Shown here in pieces: positions 36,068 to 46,382 of a stretch of 64,000 nt of DNA. The stretch covers positions 1,752,501-1,816,500 of the forward strand of contig NZ_CP032311.1 of the NCBI RefSeq assembly GCF_004803755.1. The letters are read 5' to 3'. A program made the position numbers and the translations under genes. The notes beneath the pieces are model-generated. The model was not told the DNA's origin. It did no database searches and saw nothing but the letters and a program-made list of their open reading frames with translations. How positions within the stretch are numbered: the stretch's first letter is position 1; every line of letters starts with the position of its first letter. Source of the stretch: Pseudomonas sp. DG56-2. Lineage in GTDB: Bacteria; Pseudomonadota; Gammaproteobacteria; Pseudomonadales; Pseudomonadaceae.

Positions 36068-37461
36068 GCGCGATGCGCCCGGCGAATGTGTTTGTTACTG
36101 CTGCGTGCCAGACGAATGGACAGCATCACCGCTGCGCACGTCAAACCGGCAATCAGCCCTTCCCACAAACCGTTGGGACCGCTGGCTGGGCCCCAGTAAT
36201 CGGTCAGGCCGAGCACGTAGCCCACCGGCAAGCCGATGCCCCAGTAGGCGAACAGGGTAAGGATCATTGTCACTCGCGTGTCTTGATAGCCACGCAAGGC
36301 GCCCGCTGCAATCACCTGGATGGCATCGGAAAACTGATACAGCGCGGCGTACACGATAAGCATGGCGGCAATCTGGATAACCGTCGTGTCAGGGGTGTAG
36401 ATCGAAGCGATCGGCTCACGCATCAGCAAGATCAGGCTGGCCGAGAAACAGGCGAAGACCAGTGCCGCCGCCAGTCCCACGAGGGCGGCAAAGCGTGCCT
36501 GATGCGGCGCCCCGGCGCCCAATGCCTGGCCGACCCGTACCGTCACGGCCATGCCCAGTGAGTACGGGATCATAAACAGCAGGGAGCTGATGTTCAGGGC
36601 GATCTGATGGCCAGCCACCACCGTCGGGCCGAGGCTGCCGATCAGTAGGGCAATTACCGCGAAGATGCTCGACTCGGCAAACACCGCGATGCCAATTGGC
36701 AGTCCGACGCCCGTCAAGCGCTTGATGACTGGCCATTGCGGGCGCTCGAAGTTGACCAGTACCCGACTCTTTTCGTAAGCCGGGGCCCAGCGGGTCCAGG
36801 CAGCCATGGCCAGGGCCATGAACCACATGACGATACCGCTGGCCCAGCCACAGCCAACGCCGCCCATGGCCGGGAGGCCGAGGTGACCATAGATCAGCAC
36901 ATAGTTGAGCGGAATGTTCAGCAACAAGCCGAGGCAGCCAATGACCATGCTCGGGCGGGTATGGCCAAGGCCATCGCTGTAGCAACGCAGCACGTAATAG
37001 AGTGCGATACCGGGAAAACCAAAGGCGATGCCTTGCAGGTAGCCCAGACTCGGTTCGATCAGCTGCGGGTCGACTTTCATCACTTGCAGGACCGGCTCGG
37101 CACAGATCAGCAAAGCGCTGGCAATCAGGCCGACGGTGACCGCCAACCACAGCGCCTGGCGCACCAGCGGACCGATTTCAGCATGCTGCCCGGCACCAAA
37201 ACGCTGGGCTACCTTAGGCGTGGTGGCGAGCAGAATACCGGTCATGAGCAGGAACACCGGAATCCAGATCGAGTTGCCCAATGCTACGGCTGCAAGATCG
37301 CGCGGACTCACCCGTCCGGCCATCACCGCATCGACGAAGCCCATGGCCGTGGTCGCCAGTTGCGCAATGATAATCGGCGTTGCCAGCAACAACAGGCTGC
37401 GCAGTTCTACGCGCACCCGGGCAGCGCGGGATAAGGAAGGAGATAGAGCGTCGCTGATCAT
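36064..37461 (-). CDS. MATE family multidrug efflux transporter (NorM/PmpM-like)
   Basis: About 465 residues, 12 membrane helices in two similar halves, as in MATE pumps ([23 protein letters not shown] near the N-terminus). It exports cationic drugs in exchange for H+ or Na+. In Pseudomonas, PmpM of this family couples to protons. The start is uncertain: ATG at 37461 ([10 protein letters not shown]) or TTG at 37500; neither has a strong ribosome site. The gene is convergent with tusA and divergent from pdxB. Confidence 0.9.
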   Translation of the reverse strand: MISDALSPSLSRAARVRVELRSLLLLATPIIIAQLATTAMGFVDAVMAGRVSPRDLAAVALGNSIWIPVFLLMTGILLATTPKVAQRFGAGQHAEIGPLVRQALWLAVTVGLIASALLICAEPVLQVMKVDPQLIEPSLGYLQGIAFGFPGIALYYVLRCYSDGLGHTRPSMVIGCLGLLLNIPLNYVLIYGHLGLPAMGGVGCGWASGIVMWFMALAMAAWTRWAPAYEKSRVLVNFERPQWPVIKRLTGVGLPIGIAVFAESSIFAVIALLIGSLGPTVVAGHQIALNISSLLFMIPYSLGMAVTVRVGQALGAGAPHQARFAALVGLAAALVFACFSASLILLMREPIASIYTPDTTVIQIAAMLIVYAALYQFSDAIQVIAAGALRGYQDTRVTMILTLFAYWGIGLPVGYVLGLTDYWGPASGPNGLWEGLIAGLTCAAVMLSIRLARSSNKHIRRAHRA

Positions 37462-37616
37462 GGGCGTCACAAGGCAGGTGTCCTGCAAAATAGGATGCAA
37501 AGCCGACCAGTGTACCCGTTGACATTCCGGTCAGGAAATCCATCGGCGGAATCTTTCGGTAACTGGATTAGCGCCCCTGCAAGGGCCTACACTGCGCACC
37601 CCGATAGGAGAGCGCC

Positions 37617-38759
37617 ATGCTGATTGTTGCCGACGAGAATATTCCGCTGCTCGATGCCTTTTTTGCAGGATTCGGCGAAATTCGCCGTTATCCGGGACGT
37701 GCAATCGATGCTGCCTGTGTAAAAGATGCCGATGTCCTGCTGGTGCGCTCGGTGACTCGCGTCGATCAGGCGCTGCTTGAGGGCAGCAAGGTTCGCTTCG
37801 TCGGCACCTGCACCATTGGTACCGACCACCTGGCGCTGGACTACTTCGCTCAGACTGGCATCCAGTGGTCCAGTGCACCGGGCTGTAACGCCCGAGGTGT
37901 GGTCGATTATGTGCTGGGTAGTCTGCTGACGTTGGCTGAACTCGATGGTGCCGAGCTGGCTGGGCGTACTTATGGTGTCGTCGGTGCCGGTGAGGTGGGA
38001 GGGCGCCTGGTTGAGGTGCTACGTGGTTTGGGTTGGCAGGTATTGGTGTGCGACCCGCCACGCCAGGCCCGAGAGGGTGGTGATTATGTCAGCCTGGAAA
38101 CCATTCTGGCGCGTTGCGATGTGATCAGTTTGCATACGCCGCTGACCCGTTGTGGCGAGAACGCGACTTGGCATTTGCTCGGCGAGCAGCAACTCCAGGC
38201 ATTGCGTCCGGGATCCTGGCTGATCAATGCCAGCCGTGGCCCGGTTATCGACAATTCGGCGCTGCGCGAGCTATTGCTGCAGCGAGAAGATGTGCTGGCG
38301 GTACTGGACGTCTGGGAGGGCGAGCCGCAGGTCGATCTGGAGCTGGCTGACCTTTGTGTATTGGCCACGCCGCACATTGCCGGTTACAGCTTGGACGGCA
38401 AGCAACGCGGCACTGCACAGATTTATCAGGCTTTTTGTGCCTGGCGTGGTGAGCCGGCTTCAGTGCAACTGGCCGACTTGCTGCCTCAGTCCTGGTTGGC
38501 AGAAGTGGGCCTGCAGGCTGAAACCGATCCTGCCTGGGCGCTGGCAACCCTGTGCCGTGCGGTGTATGACCCACGCCGTGACGACGCTGATTTTCGTCGC
38601 AGCTTGAGCAGTGATGTGCTTGAGCAAAAGAGTGCGTTCGATGCCTTGCGCAAGCACTACCCGCCGCGCCGTGAAATCGAAGGCCTGGTGGTGCGTCTGC
38701 ATGGCGAAGCCCCCCATTTGGCGCAGATGGTTCGAGCCCTGGGCGCTGTGCTGGCCTGA
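37617..38759 (+). CDS. pdxB: Erythronate-4-phosphate dehydrogenase
   Basis: 380 residues, the family length. It oxidises 4-phosphoerythronate with NAD in the DXP-dependent pyridoxal phosphate pathway. It opens [12 protein letters not shown]; the NAD Rossmann loop [10 protein letters not shown] is near residue 123; [10 protein letters not shown] and A-T-P-H-I-A-G-Y-S carry the catalytic Arg and His of D-2-hydroxyacid dehydrogenases; and the C-terminal ~90 residues are the PdxB dimerisation domain. A GGAG ribosome site precedes the ATG. Confidence 0.97.
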   Translation: MLIVADENIPLLDAFFAGFGEIRRYPGRAIDAACVKDADVLLVRSVTRVDQALLEGSKVRFVGTCTIGTDHLALDYFAQTGIQWSSAPGCNARGVVDYVLGSLLTLAELDGAELAGRTYGVVGAGEVGGRLVEVLRGLGWQVLVCDPPRQAREGGDYVSLETILARCDVISLHTPLTRCGENATWHLLGEQQLQALRPGSWLINASRGPVIDNSALRELLLQREDVLAVLDVWEGEPQVDLELADLCVLATPHIAGYSLDGKQRGTAQIYQAFCAWRGEPASVQLADLLPQSWLAEVGLQAETDPAWALATLCRAVYDPRRDDADFRRSLSSDVLEQKSAFDALRKHYPPRREIEGLVVRLHGEAPHLAQMVRALGAVLA

Positions 38760-38774
38760 ATTTCAGGTAATAAA

Positions 38775-38796
38775 AACCCGGCGCTCGGGCCGGGTT
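38775..38796 (-). terminator. Terminator between the small PA1571-type gene and pdxB
   Basis: AACCCGGC-GCTCGG-GCCGGGTT, an 8-bp stem. On the minus strand it runs into TTTTTATT, so it serves the small gene best; on the plus strand only a short TT follows. Confidence 0.75.
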
Positions 38797-38811
38797 GAAC
38801 AATTCGGTGAT

Positions 38812-38985
38812 TCAGTCTTTCTTGGCGGGTGCCTTGCGGCTTTGTTCCAGCTTTTCGCACGCCTGCTGGACCATCTCTTCGGTGATGATGATCTCTTTGC
38901 CATCTGGGCCGATGATCGAACCGCCCACCGGCGCTTGCGGGTTTGGAGCGCTTTTGGGCTGGTTGGTGCTGTGTTGCAAGCTCAT
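38812..38985 (-). CDS. PA1571-family small protein
   Basis: 57 residues: MSLQHSTNQPKSAPNPQAP, then V-G-G-S-I-I-G-P-D-G-K-E-I-I-I-T-E-E-M-V-Q-Q-A-C-E-K-L-E and a Lys-rich tail. It resembles the short Pseudomonas proteins named after PA1571, whose role is unknown. The ATG at 38985 has GGAG seven nt upstream; the frame remains open to 39138, but that extension has no ribosome site or coding character. A terminator follows. Confidence 0.8.
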   Translation of the reverse strand: MSLQHSTNQPKSAPNPQAPVGGSIIGPDGKEIIITEEMVQQACEKLEQSRKAPAKKD

Positions 38986-39269
38986 TTTTGTCTCCTCATC
39001 AGATTGCCAGCTCAGACTAGAGTCGCGCAGTGACCGAACTATGACAGCTGCGTCGGTTTTCACGCTACGACTCCCTCCAGTCCAACAGAAAGTTGGACAA
39101 ACCTCCAGTGGTGCCTTAGAACGAAACGGTCTAACCACTTAAGCGGCGACATCTAGAGGGGCGCCGAGACTGGTTTGTTAAATGACGACTGTTTATTCCT
39201 GTGAGTTCCTTGGCATGGGACGAGCGGTCAGGTGTAGGCTGGCAGAAACAATTGATCGTTGGTCTCTCC

Positions 39270-41042
39270 ATGCTCAACCGCTTCTCACCCCGCCAGCGCC
39301 AGGCGCTGCAATTGGGTTGGCGTTTTGTTCGCCCTTATCGCAAACAAGTTCTGCTGGCGTTGCTCGCCTTGATCGTGACAGCAGGTATCACGCTGTCGAT
39401 GGGCCAGGGCATACGCTTACTGGTCGATCAGGGCTTCATGACCCGCTCACCGCAGTTGCTCAACCAATCCATCGGTTTCTTCCTGTTGCTGGTATTGGCA
39501 CTGGCGATCGGGACGTTCAGTCGCTTCTATCTGGTGTCGTGGATCGGCGAACGGTGTGTGGCCGACATTCGTCAGCAAGTGTTCGATCACCTGATCTATT
39601 TGCATCCAGGCTTTTTCGAGAGTAATCGCAGCTCGGAAATTCAGTCGCGCCTTACTGCCGACACGACCCTGCTGCAGTCGGTGATCGGCTCGTCACTTTC
39701 CTTGTTTCTGCGCAATGCCTTGATGGTACTGGGTGGCATTGTTCTGTTGTTCGTGACCAACCCCAAGTTGACCAGCATCGTGGTGGTCGCCTTGCCGCTG
39801 GTGCTGGCACCGATCTTGATCTTCGGACGACGGGTACGCAGCCTGTCGCGTCAGAGCCAGGACCGGGTAGCCGATGTCGGTAGCTACGTTGCCGAAACCC
39901 TTGGACAGATCAAGACCGTGCAGGCCTACAACCACCAGGCAAGCGATCAGCAGCGCTTCGGCCAGACCGTGGAAGCTGCCTTCGCCATCGCGCGCAAGCG
40001 CATCATGCAGCGGGCCTGGCTGATTACTCTGGTAATCGTGCTGGTGCTCGGGGCCGTGGGGGTAATGCTCTGGGTTGGCGGCATGGATGTCATCGCCGGG
40101 CGGATTTCCGGGGGCGAGTTGGCGGCGTTCGTGTTCTATAGCCTGATCGTCGGCAGCGCCTTCGGTACGCTCAGCGAGGTAATCGGTGAGCTGCAGCGTG
40201 CCGCGGGTGCGGCTGAGCGTATTGCCGAATTGTTGGCCGCCCGAAATGAAATCAGCGCGCCGGCCGAAGGCTTGGAGCATAGTGCGTTGCGGGTCAGGGG
40301 CCGGCTTGAGTTGCGCGAGGTGCGCTTTGCCTATCCGTCACGACCCACACCTGCTGCTATCGACGGCTTGAGCCTGACTGTCGAACCAGGAGAGACGCTG
40401 GCGCTGGTTGGGCCTTCGGGGGCTGGCAAGTCGACGTTGTTCGACTTGTTGCTGCGTTTCTACGACCCTCAGCAAGGGCAGATACTCCTGGATGGCCAGG
40501 CGTTGAACCGGCTTGATCCCCTGGACCTGCGTCGGCATTTTGCCCTGGTTGCACAGAACCCGGCATTGTTCTTCGGTACGGTCGAGGACAACATCCGTTA
40601 CGGGCGTGCCGATGCCAGTGCTGAGCAGGTCGAGGCGGCGGCCCGAAGCGCTCACGCCCATGAATTCATTCTCCAACTCCCCCACGGTTACCAGACTCAC
40701 CTGGGAGACGCGGGGCTGGGATTGTCAGGCGGCCAGCGTCAGCGCCTGGCTATTGCTCGAGCGTTGCTGGTAGATGCACCGATTTTGCTGCTCGATGAGG
40801 CCACCAGTGCCTTGGACGCCCAAAGCGAGCACCTTATTCAGCAAGCGCTGCCGACGCTGATGCGTGGGCGCACCACGTTGGTTATCGCCCATCGGCTAGC
40901 CACGGTACAGCATGCCGATCGTATCGCTGTGATTGACCAGGGGCGCCTGGTGGCGATCGGCACACATCGCCAGTTGATCGCTGAAAGCCCGTTGTACGCG
41001 CGACTGGCGGCGTTGCAATTCAACACCGTTACGGAAATGTGA
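39270..41042 (+). CDS. MsbA/LmrA-like ABC exporter (fused membrane and ATPase domains)
   Basis: About 590 residues. Six membrane helices in the first ~320 residues, then the ATPase with Walker A G-P-S-G-A-G-K-S-T (about 382), signature L-S-G-G-Q (about 484), Walker B I-L-L-L-D-E-A-T-S-A-L-D (about 505) and a switch histidine in V-I-A-H-R-L-A-T. A homodimeric lipid, drug or peptide exporter of the inner membrane; the substrate cannot be read. The start is unclear: ATG at 39270 (MLNRFSPRQRQ) is preferred; a GTG at 39201 would add 23 residues. Confidence 0.92.
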   Translation: MLNRFSPRQRQALQLGWRFVRPYRKQVLLALLALIVTAGITLSMGQGIRLLVDQGFMTRSPQLLNQSIGFFLLLVLALAIGTFSRFYLVSWIGERCVADIRQQVFDHLIYLHPGFFESNRSSEIQSRLTADTTLLQSVIGSSLSLFLRNALMVLGGIVLLFVTNPKLTSIVVVALPLVLAPILIFGRRVRSLSRQSQDRVADVGSYVAETLGQIKTVQAYNHQASDQQRFGQTVEAAFAIARKRIMQRAWLITLVIVLVLGAVGVMLWVGGMDVIAGRISGGELAAFVFYSLIVGSAFGTLSEVIGELQRAAGAAERIAELLAARNEISAPAEGLEHSALRVRGRLELREVRFAYPSRPTPAAIDGLSLTVEPGETLALVGPSGAGKSTLFDLLLRFYDPQQGQILLDGQALNRLDPLDLRRHFALVAQNPALFFGTVEDNIRYGRADASAEQVEAAARSAHAHEFILQLPHGYQTHLGDAGLGLSGGQRQRLAIARALLVDAPILLLDEATSALDAQSEHLIQQALPTLMRGRTTLVIAHRLATVQHADRIAVIDQGRLVAIGTHRQLIAESPLYARLAALQFNTVTEM

Positions 41043-41069
41043 CAGCGTTTCGCGGACTGTCACATTTTT
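41039..41069 (+). terminator. Terminator overlapping the ABC exporter stop codon
   Basis: GTGACAG-N11-CTGTCAC followed by ATTTTT. The stop codon TGA is part of the left arm. Confidence 0.75.
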
Positions 41070-41251
41070 GTAGCAATCCCCTGAGACTATCTATCACAGC
41101 TGTTGCGTAACGCTCGAACTTGGCTGCTATCGGATGATGGCAGCTTTTTTTTTCGCCTGCAGCAGCTGCCAGTGAACGAGGACAAGGACGTCTTTATCTG
41201 GTTGATGCAGCGATGCCTCGCTTCCTATTTCCTTGTTCCGGAACCCTGCCG

Positions 41252-42868
41252 ATGTTGCGTAAATCCCTCCGAGTGCAAATCCTCGCATTACTCGCTGGCA
41301 GCCTGTTGGCGATACTGATGATCGCTCTGGTCTGCTTTCAATTGCTGTCCTCCAGTGTGCGTGGCTACGGACAACTGATTGATGGGCCGTTGCAGGCCTC
41401 GCAGTTGATCGATGAGGCCAATCTGCAATTCAAGGTGCAGGTTCAAGAGTGGAAGAACGTGTTACTGCGTGGCAAGCAGCCGGCGGAACTGGATAAGTAC
41501 TGGCAGCAGTTTCTGGCCCGCGAACAGCAGGTGCAGGGTATTCTCGATCAGTTGATCCGCAGTAGCGACGCCACGCTCAAAGCGCGTGCCGAGCAACTCA
41601 AGCAGAGCCACCGACAACTGGGCCAGGCCTACGCTCAGGGGCGCCAGGCATTTTTGGCCGCAGGTGCCGACCCTGCGGTCGGGGATCAGGCGGTCAAAGG
41701 TGTGGATCGAGCGACCAGTGAGCAAATGAGCGAGTTGGTCAGCCAGTTGCGCAGCGATGCCCAGGGTCGTGCCCAGGCCATCAATGCGTCTGCCGAACGT
41801 ATCGTGTGGCTGGGGCTGCTGGTGATGTTCGGCTCTGCACTTGTGGTGGGGGTGTTCAGCCTGTGGCTGATCAATCGTAGCCTGATCGAGCCGATCCGGG
41901 CGCTGATCGAGTATGTCGCGCAACTGAGTCAGGGGCGCTTCGAGGCACGTGTAGCCAGTGACCGCCAGGATGAACTGGGCCGTCTGGCGGTGGCTGCCAA
42001 TACCTTGCGTGACTTTCTCGCCGAGACCATTGCTCGGCTGCAAAACAATGCCGGCGAACTGGAAGCTGCGAGTGGTGATTTGCGCTCCCTTGCCGGCAGC
42101 ATGGCGCTAGGGACCGATGATCAGTTCCAGCGTACTGATCAGGTTGCCACGGCCATGCATGAAATGTCAGCCACAGCCCAGGAAGTTGCCCGCCACGCCG
42201 CAGAAGCGGCACGCGCCGCTGATGATGCCGATCACAGTGCCCAGGCGGGCGAACAGGTGATGCAGGCCACCATCGACACCATTGCTGCCGTAAACCAGGA
42301 AATCACCGGAACAGCGGCGGTGATTCGCCATCTGGAAGCTGACAGCGCCCGGATCGGCAAGGTCCTGGAGGTGATTCGCGCGATTGCCGAGCAGACCAAT
42401 CTATTGGCGCTCAATGCCGCCATCGAGGCGGCGCGCGCGGGGGAGGCCGGTCGTGGTTTTGCCGTAGTCGCGGATGAGGTACGGAGTCTGGCCCAGCGTA
42501 CTGCGGCTTCGATCGCCGAGATCAACCAGATTATCGGTGCTGTGCAGAACGGAGCCCTGGAGGCGGTCAAGGCGATCGAGAGCGGGCAGCAGCGCAGTGA
42601 AGAGGGGGCTGAACAAGTTCAGCGTGCCGGGCAGATGCTCCAGCGTATCACCCAGGCGGTGGAGGCCATTCGCGACATGAATCGGCAGATTGCCACCGCC
42701 GCCGAAGAGCAGACCAGTGTGGCAGAAGACATCTCTCGCAATCTGGTGGAGATTACCCGCATCGCCACTGCCAACCAGCAGGCGGTGCAGCACACCGAGC
42801 AGGCCGGGCATCGCCTGCACGGACTATCAGGTCAGCTCGGCGAGGTTACCGCCCGTTTGAGCGCCTGA
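41252..42868 (+). CDS. Methyl-accepting chemotaxis protein
   Basis: 538 residues. Two membrane helices (about 10-32 and 188-210) flank a ~155-residue, Gln-rich helical periplasmic domain of the four-helix-bundle type. HAMP follows, then the signalling domain with [22 protein letters not shown] near residue 400. There is no C-terminal CheR/CheB pentapeptide. The ligand is unknown. The ATG at 41252 ([19 protein letters not shown]) is chosen since the first membrane helix follows directly. I found no FliA promoter here, in contrast to aer and cheV. Confidence 0.93.
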   Translation: MLRKSLRVQILALLAGSLLAILMIALVCFQLLSSSVRGYGQLIDGPLQASQLIDEANLQFKVQVQEWKNVLLRGKQPAELDKYWQQFLAREQQVQGILDQLIRSSDATLKARAEQLKQSHRQLGQAYAQGRQAFLAAGADPAVGDQAVKGVDRATSEQMSELVSQLRSDAQGRAQAINASAERIVWLGLLVMFGSALVVGVFSLWLINRSLIEPIRALIEYVAQLSQGRFEARVASDRQDELGRLAVAANTLRDFLAETIARLQNNAGELEAASGDLRSLAGSMALGTDDQFQRTDQVATAMHEMSATAQEVARHAAEAARAADDADHSAQAGEQVMQATIDTIAAVNQEITGTAAVIRHLEADSARIGKVLEVIRAIAEQTNLLALNAAIEAARAGEAGRGFAVVADEVRSLAQRTAASIAEINQIIGAVQNGALEAVKAIESGQQRSEEGAEQVQRAGQMLQRITQAVEAIRDMNRQIATAAEEQTSVAEDISRNLVEITRIATANQQAVQHTEQAGHRLHGLSGQLGEVTARLSA

Positions 42869-43232
42869 TTGGCAGGGGGAAATCCGCCACATAGCTGCTT
42901 CAGGGCGTGGCAATGTGGCGGATTGTCGCCAGAAAAACCGTTAAAGATGGGGTGCGACGACTCGTCCTAGCTATTAGTCGTTAGTCTTGCATGAGTTGGC
43001 CTGATTTGTGCTTAAAGGCGGCAGCAAGCTTCAATGTCAGTTCGTCCGAGTGACGACCGGTTCCGATCCATCGAATAATCCCAGCCGACAACACATTGCC
43101 GCGTGTCCCGGCCGCTCGCCAGAGCGCCAGGCCTCGCTAAGCTTTGGTATGTGCGAGCGATAACAAGAATGTGGGCGTGCGCAACGGAATCAACGGTCAT
43201 TGCCAATTACTCCACCTTCATTGGATTGAATT
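42869..43232. other. MCP-mqo intergenic region (364 nt) with a 12-bp perfect hairpin
   Basis: No gene. AATCCGCCACAT (42881-42892) and ATGTGGCGGATT (42913-42924) are exact reverse complements 20 nt apart, just after the chemoreceptor stop; a transcript-end hairpin without a T-run. The rest holds the mqo promoter and leader; AACAAGAA at 43162-43169 fits the Hfq/Crc AANAANAA motif but lies 64 nt before the mqo start. Confidence 0.6.
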
Positions 43233-44831
43233 ATGAAAAAAATCCTGCTGGCGCTCCTATGCCTGAGCGTCATTGGTTGCTCCAAACCCAGCGAGCCAGA
43301 AAAAACCGTCGATGTCCTGCTGATCGGCGGCGGCATCATGAGCGCGAGCCTGGGTACTTACCTCAATGAGCTGGAGCCTACCTGGTCGATCGACATCTAC
43401 GAGCGTCTGGACAAAGTTGCCGAAGAAAGCTCCAACGCCTGGAACAACGCAGGTACTGGTCACTCCGCGTTCTGCGAACTGAACTACACCAGTGAAGGCG
43501 CCGACGGCAAAATCGACATCAGCAAGGCGGTAGGGGTCAACGAGCAGTTCGAGATATCCAAGCAGTTCTGGGCCTATCAGGTCGAGCAGAACGTATTGAG
43601 CAACCCCAAGTCGTTCATCAACAACGTGCCGCACATGAGCTTCGTCTGGGGCGACAAGAACGTCGAGTTCCTCAAGAAGCGCCATGAAGCCCTGCAGCAC
43701 AGCTCGTTGTTCCGTGGCATGGAGTATTCCGAGGACCACGCCCAGATCCAGAAATGGGTGCCGATCGTGATGGAAGGCCGTGCTGCCGACCAGAAGATTG
43801 CCGCGACCCGCATGCCGATCGGCACCGACGTCAACTTTGGCGAAATTACCCGTCAGTTGATCGCTTCGCTGACCAAGCATGACAACGTCAAGCTGCATGT
43901 GCAGCATGAAGTGCGTGACATCGTCCGCAACGCCGACAACACCTGGACCGTGGTCGTCGCTGACCTGGCCAACAAGGGTGTAGAGCGTAGCGTCAAAGCC
44001 AAGTTCGTCTTTATCGGTGCCGGTGGTGGCGCCCTGAAGTTGCTGCAGAAGTCCGCTATTCCGGAAGCTGACGGTTATGCAGGCTTCCCGGTAGGTGGTC
44101 AGTTCCTGATGACCGATAATCAGGCTATCGTTGCTCGTCACAAAGCCAAGCTGTACGGCAAGGCTTCGGTGGGTGCACCGCCGATGTCCGTTCCACACCT
44201 GGACACGCGGGTTATCGACGGCAAGGAAGTGTTGCTGTTCGGCCCGTTCGCGACCTTCTCGACCAAGTTCCTCAAGAACGGTTCGTTGCTCGATATGTTT
44301 GCTGCGCTGACTACGCACAACATCATGCCGATGACTCACGCCGGTATCGACAACATTGACCTGAGCACTTACCTGATGGGACAGCTGATGCTCAGCTTCG
44401 ATGACCGTATGGAGGCGCTGCGCGAGTACTTCCCGAACGCCAAGAACGAAGACTGGAAGTTGCTGCAAGCTGGCCAGCGCGTCCAGGTCATCAAGAAAGA
44501 CCCTGTGCACGGCGGTGTCCTGCAATTCGGTACCGAAGTGGTTGCCGCCCAGGATGGCACTATCGCAGCCTTGCTTGGCGCATCGCCTGGCGCCTCGACT
44601 GCTGCGCCGATCATGCTCAGCGTGCTGGAGAAGACCTTCAAGGATCGAATCAAGAACCCTGAGTGGCAGGCCAAACTGAAGGAGATCGTTCCGACCTATG
44701 GCCAGAAGCTCAACAATAATCTTGAGTTGACCAACAAGACCCGTGAATGGAGCAGCTCGCGCCTGCAGTTGCTGTACGTTCCGGTGCTGCCTGAAGAAAC
44801 TGCTGCCGTTCAGGCTGAGCCTGCGCTGTAA
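43233..44831 (+). CDS. mqo: Malate:quinone oxidoreductase with lipoprotein-type signal
   Basis: 532 residues. The enzyme oxidises malate to oxaloacetate and reduces membrane quinone with FAD. The FAD-binding G-G-G-I-M-S-A-S is near residues 32-39, and N-A-G-T-G-H-S-A and G-G-G-A-L are typical of Mqo. Unusually for this peripheral cytoplasmic enzyme, the N-terminus is [19 protein letters not shown]: a clean signal peptide with a lipobox ending at Cys 16. It may be exported and lipidated, or anchored at the membrane. Several Pseudomonas encode more than one mqo; this is probably the paralogue with an export signal. Monocistronic with a strong terminator. Confidence 0.94.
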   Translation: MKKILLALLCLSVIGCSKPSEPEKTVDVLLIGGGIMSASLGTYLNELEPTWSIDIYERLDKVAEESSNAWNNAGTGHSAFCELNYTSEGADGKIDISKAVGVNEQFEISKQFWAYQVEQNVLSNPKSFINNVPHMSFVWGDKNVEFLKKRHEALQHSSLFRGMEYSEDHAQIQKWVPIVMEGRAADQKIAATRMPIGTDVNFGEITRQLIASLTKHDNVKLHVQHEVRDIVRNADNTWTVVVADLANKGVERSVKAKFVFIGAGGGALKLLQKSAIPEADGYAGFPVGGQFLMTDNQAIVARHKAKLYGKASVGAPPMSVPHLDTRVIDGKEVLLFGPFATFSTKFLKNGSLLDMFAALTTHNIMPMTHAGIDNIDLSTYLMGQLMLSFDDRMEALREYFPNAKNEDWKLLQAGQRVQVIKKDPVHGGVLQFGTEVVAAQDGTIAALLGASPGASTAAPIMLSVLEKTFKDRIKNPEWQAKLKEIVPTYGQKLNNNLELTNKTREWSSSRLQLLYVPVLPEETAAVQAEPAL

Positions 44832-44850
44832 CGTTTGCATCGGTAGAAAA

Positions 44851-44883
44851 AACAGCCCCCTATTCAGGGGGCTGTTTCGTTTC
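44851..44883 (+). terminator. Bidirectional terminator between mqo and the glycine-zipper gene
   Basis: ACAGCCCCC-TATTCA-GGGGGCTGT, 9-bp stem, with TTTCGTTT on the right and six A residues on the left; it can serve both convergent genes. Confidence 0.9.
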
Positions 44884-44908
44884 GGCGCTGGGTTTGTTCA
44901 GCCTGAGA

Positions 44909-45283
44909 TCAATGACGCTTTTTACGATGGTCATTGGCCAGGTTGTTGCCCAGGGCGCCGCCAGCCGCACCACCGAGGCCTGCGCCGATTGCCGAACCGG
45001 TGCTGCCGCCCAGCTTGCCGCCTACCAGCGAGCCGCCAGCAGAACCCAGGCCGCCACCAATGGCCGCCTTGGTCTTGTTGCCACTTTTTGCGCCCATGGC
45101 GCTGCCTGCGGCGCCACCGACACCGGCACCGATCGCGGCGCCTGTGCTGCCACCCAGTTGCTGGCCAACCACGTTGCCCAGAACACCGCCCAGGCCGCCA
45201 CCTACGGCAGTCTGGCCATCGCCAGCCATGGCGCCTTGAGTGCACAGCAGGCCAAGTGTCAGGGCGGCAAGAGTCTTACGCAT
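44909..45283 (-). CDS. Exported glycine-zipper protein
   Basis: 124 residues. A signal peptide (MRKTLAALTLGLLCTQGAMA) precedes an almost pure Gly/Ala repeat region: G-G-x-L-G-G-x-x-G-N-x-V-G-Q-Q-L-G-G-S-T-G-A-A-I-G-A-G-x-G-G-A-A-G, and a second copy of the same module (K-L-G-G-S-T-G-S-A-I-G-A-G-L-G-G-A-A-G). It ends in a basic H-R-K-K-R-H. Such glycine-zipper segments insert in or associate with membranes. The periplasm or outer membrane is the likely site; function unknown. GAGG before the ATG at 45283 sets the start. Confidence 0.85.
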   Translation of the reverse strand: MRKTLAALTLGLLCTQGAMAGDGQTAVGGGLGGVLGNVVGQQLGGSTGAAIGAGVGGAAGSAMGAKSGNKTKAAIGGGLGSAGGSLVGGKLGGSTGSAIGAGLGGAAGGALGNNLANDHRKKRH

Positions 45284-45377
45284 GTGTTTCAACCTCTAAG
45301 TTCGAAAGGCGCGCATTCTGCTGGGCGCGGCAGCAGGGTGCAATGCTGGCCAGGGTGGTTTGTTGCAATCGGGACAC

Positions 45378-45400
45378 AAAAAAGCCCGCGCAAGGCGGGC
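45378..45400 (-). terminator. Terminator downstream of the YgdI/YgdR lipoprotein gene
   Basis: GCCCGC and GCGGGC pair around a short loop; the minus strand continues into six T residues, 22 nt past the stop at 45422. Confidence 0.85.
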
Positions 45401-45421
45401 TCGTTGTAGTGCGCTATGGCT

Positions 45422-45643
45422 TCAAAGATCTTTTACGGTACGAACCTGATCTTTGTTGATGCGCGTACGCTTGCCATCAAGTTGTTCGAATTCATAGAAG
45501 CCCGACTCATCGTCATATTGCGGTGTGTCGACTGCCTGGATCTCGCGACCGTCGTTCAGGGTGATGACCGTTGGCGAAGCGCAACCTGCCAGAGTACCTA
45601 GGCCGAGGGCGAGCAGAAATGCAGGAAGGGTCCGTTGAATCAT
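45422..45643 (-). CDS. YgdI/YgdR family lipoprotein (DUF903)
   Basis: 73 residues. Lipoprotein signal with lipobox L-A-G-C (Cys 21), then an SH3-like small beta domain: T-V-I-T-L-N-D-G-R-E-I-Q-A-V-D-T-P-Q-Y-D-D-E-S-G-F-Y-E-F-E-Q-L-D-G-K-R-T-R-I-N-K-D-Q-V. That is the DUF903 pattern of E. coli YgdI/YgdR. Outer or inner membrane lipoprotein of unknown role. It has its own terminator, so it is separate from the glycine-zipper gene downstream. Confidence 0.92.
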   Translation of the reverse strand: MIQRTLPAFLLALGLGTLAGCASPTVITLNDGREIQAVDTPQYDDESGFYEFEQLDGKRTRINKDQVRTVKDL

Positions 45644-45835
45644 TGTGTTTCTCCAGTAAAGGATGGTGCGTAATGTTCTTGAGACGCATGGTGCCGACGC
45701 AAGTTCCTTGCTGATTGCAGCATAGTCATTGCGCAGGACTTTTGATTCACGGCAATCGAGTGTCGAGGGCGGGCGCGAGCCGGGCAGGGCTGTGATATAA
45801 CACCGCCATTCTCTCTATCAATGGATCAAGGCCCC

Positions 45836-46375
45836 ATGAAAGCCAAGGCTGATGTACCTTTCGTGCCACTGAACATTGCAGTGTTGACGGTCAGTGACAC
45901 CCGTACCCTGGAAACCGACACTTCCGGGCAGGTGTTTGTCGATCGCCTGACCGAAGCCGGCCATGGCCTGGCGGCGCGCGTACTGCTCAAAGACGATTTG
46001 TACAAGATCCGTGCGCAGGTCGCGAGCTGGATCGCCGATGAGCAGGTGCAGGTGGTGCTGATCACCGGCGGCACTGGTTTTACCGGCCGCGACAGTACGC
46101 CGGAAGCGGTTGCCTGCTTACTGGACAAGCAAGTCGATGGCTTTGGTGAGTTGTTCCGGCATATTTCCCTGGCAGATATCGGCACATCAACCGTTCAGTC
46201 TCGCGCCTTGGCCGGGTTGGCCAACGGTACGCTGGTCTGTTGCTTGCCGGGCTCCACCAATGCCGTGCGCACTGGTTGGGACGGCATCCTTGCCGAGCAG
46301 CTCGATGCTCGCCACCGCCCTTGCAATTTCGTGCCTCATCTCAAGCAGGCCGCGCCCTGCGCCAGTCGTGGTTGA
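45836..46375 (+). CDS. moaB: Molybdenum cofactor biosynthesis protein B
   Basis: 179 residues of the MoaB/MogA fold: T-V-S-D-T-R-T, V-L-I-T-G-G-T-G-F-T-G-R-D, and P-G-S-T-N-A-V, the molybdopterin-binding loops. Members adenylylate molybdopterin before metal insertion or act as an accessory to it. The ATG at 45836 (MKAKADVPF) has AAGG at good distance; an ATG at 45821 is possible. moeA starts eight bases after its stop. Confidence 0.95.
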   Translation: MKAKADVPFVPLNIAVLTVSDTRTLETDTSGQVFVDRLTEAGHGLAARVLLKDDLYKIRAQVASWIADEQVQVVLITGGTGFTGRDSTPEAVACLLDKQVDGFGELFRHISLADIGTSTVQSRALAGLANGTLVCCLPGSTNAVRTGWDGILAEQLDARHRPCNFVPHLKQAAPCASRG

Positions 46376-46382
46376 GGTGCCT

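Noticed and set aside
43162..43169. Hfq/Crc motif in the mqo leader
   Set aside because: A single AANAANAA match 64 nt before the start codon is too weak and too far to claim catabolite repression.
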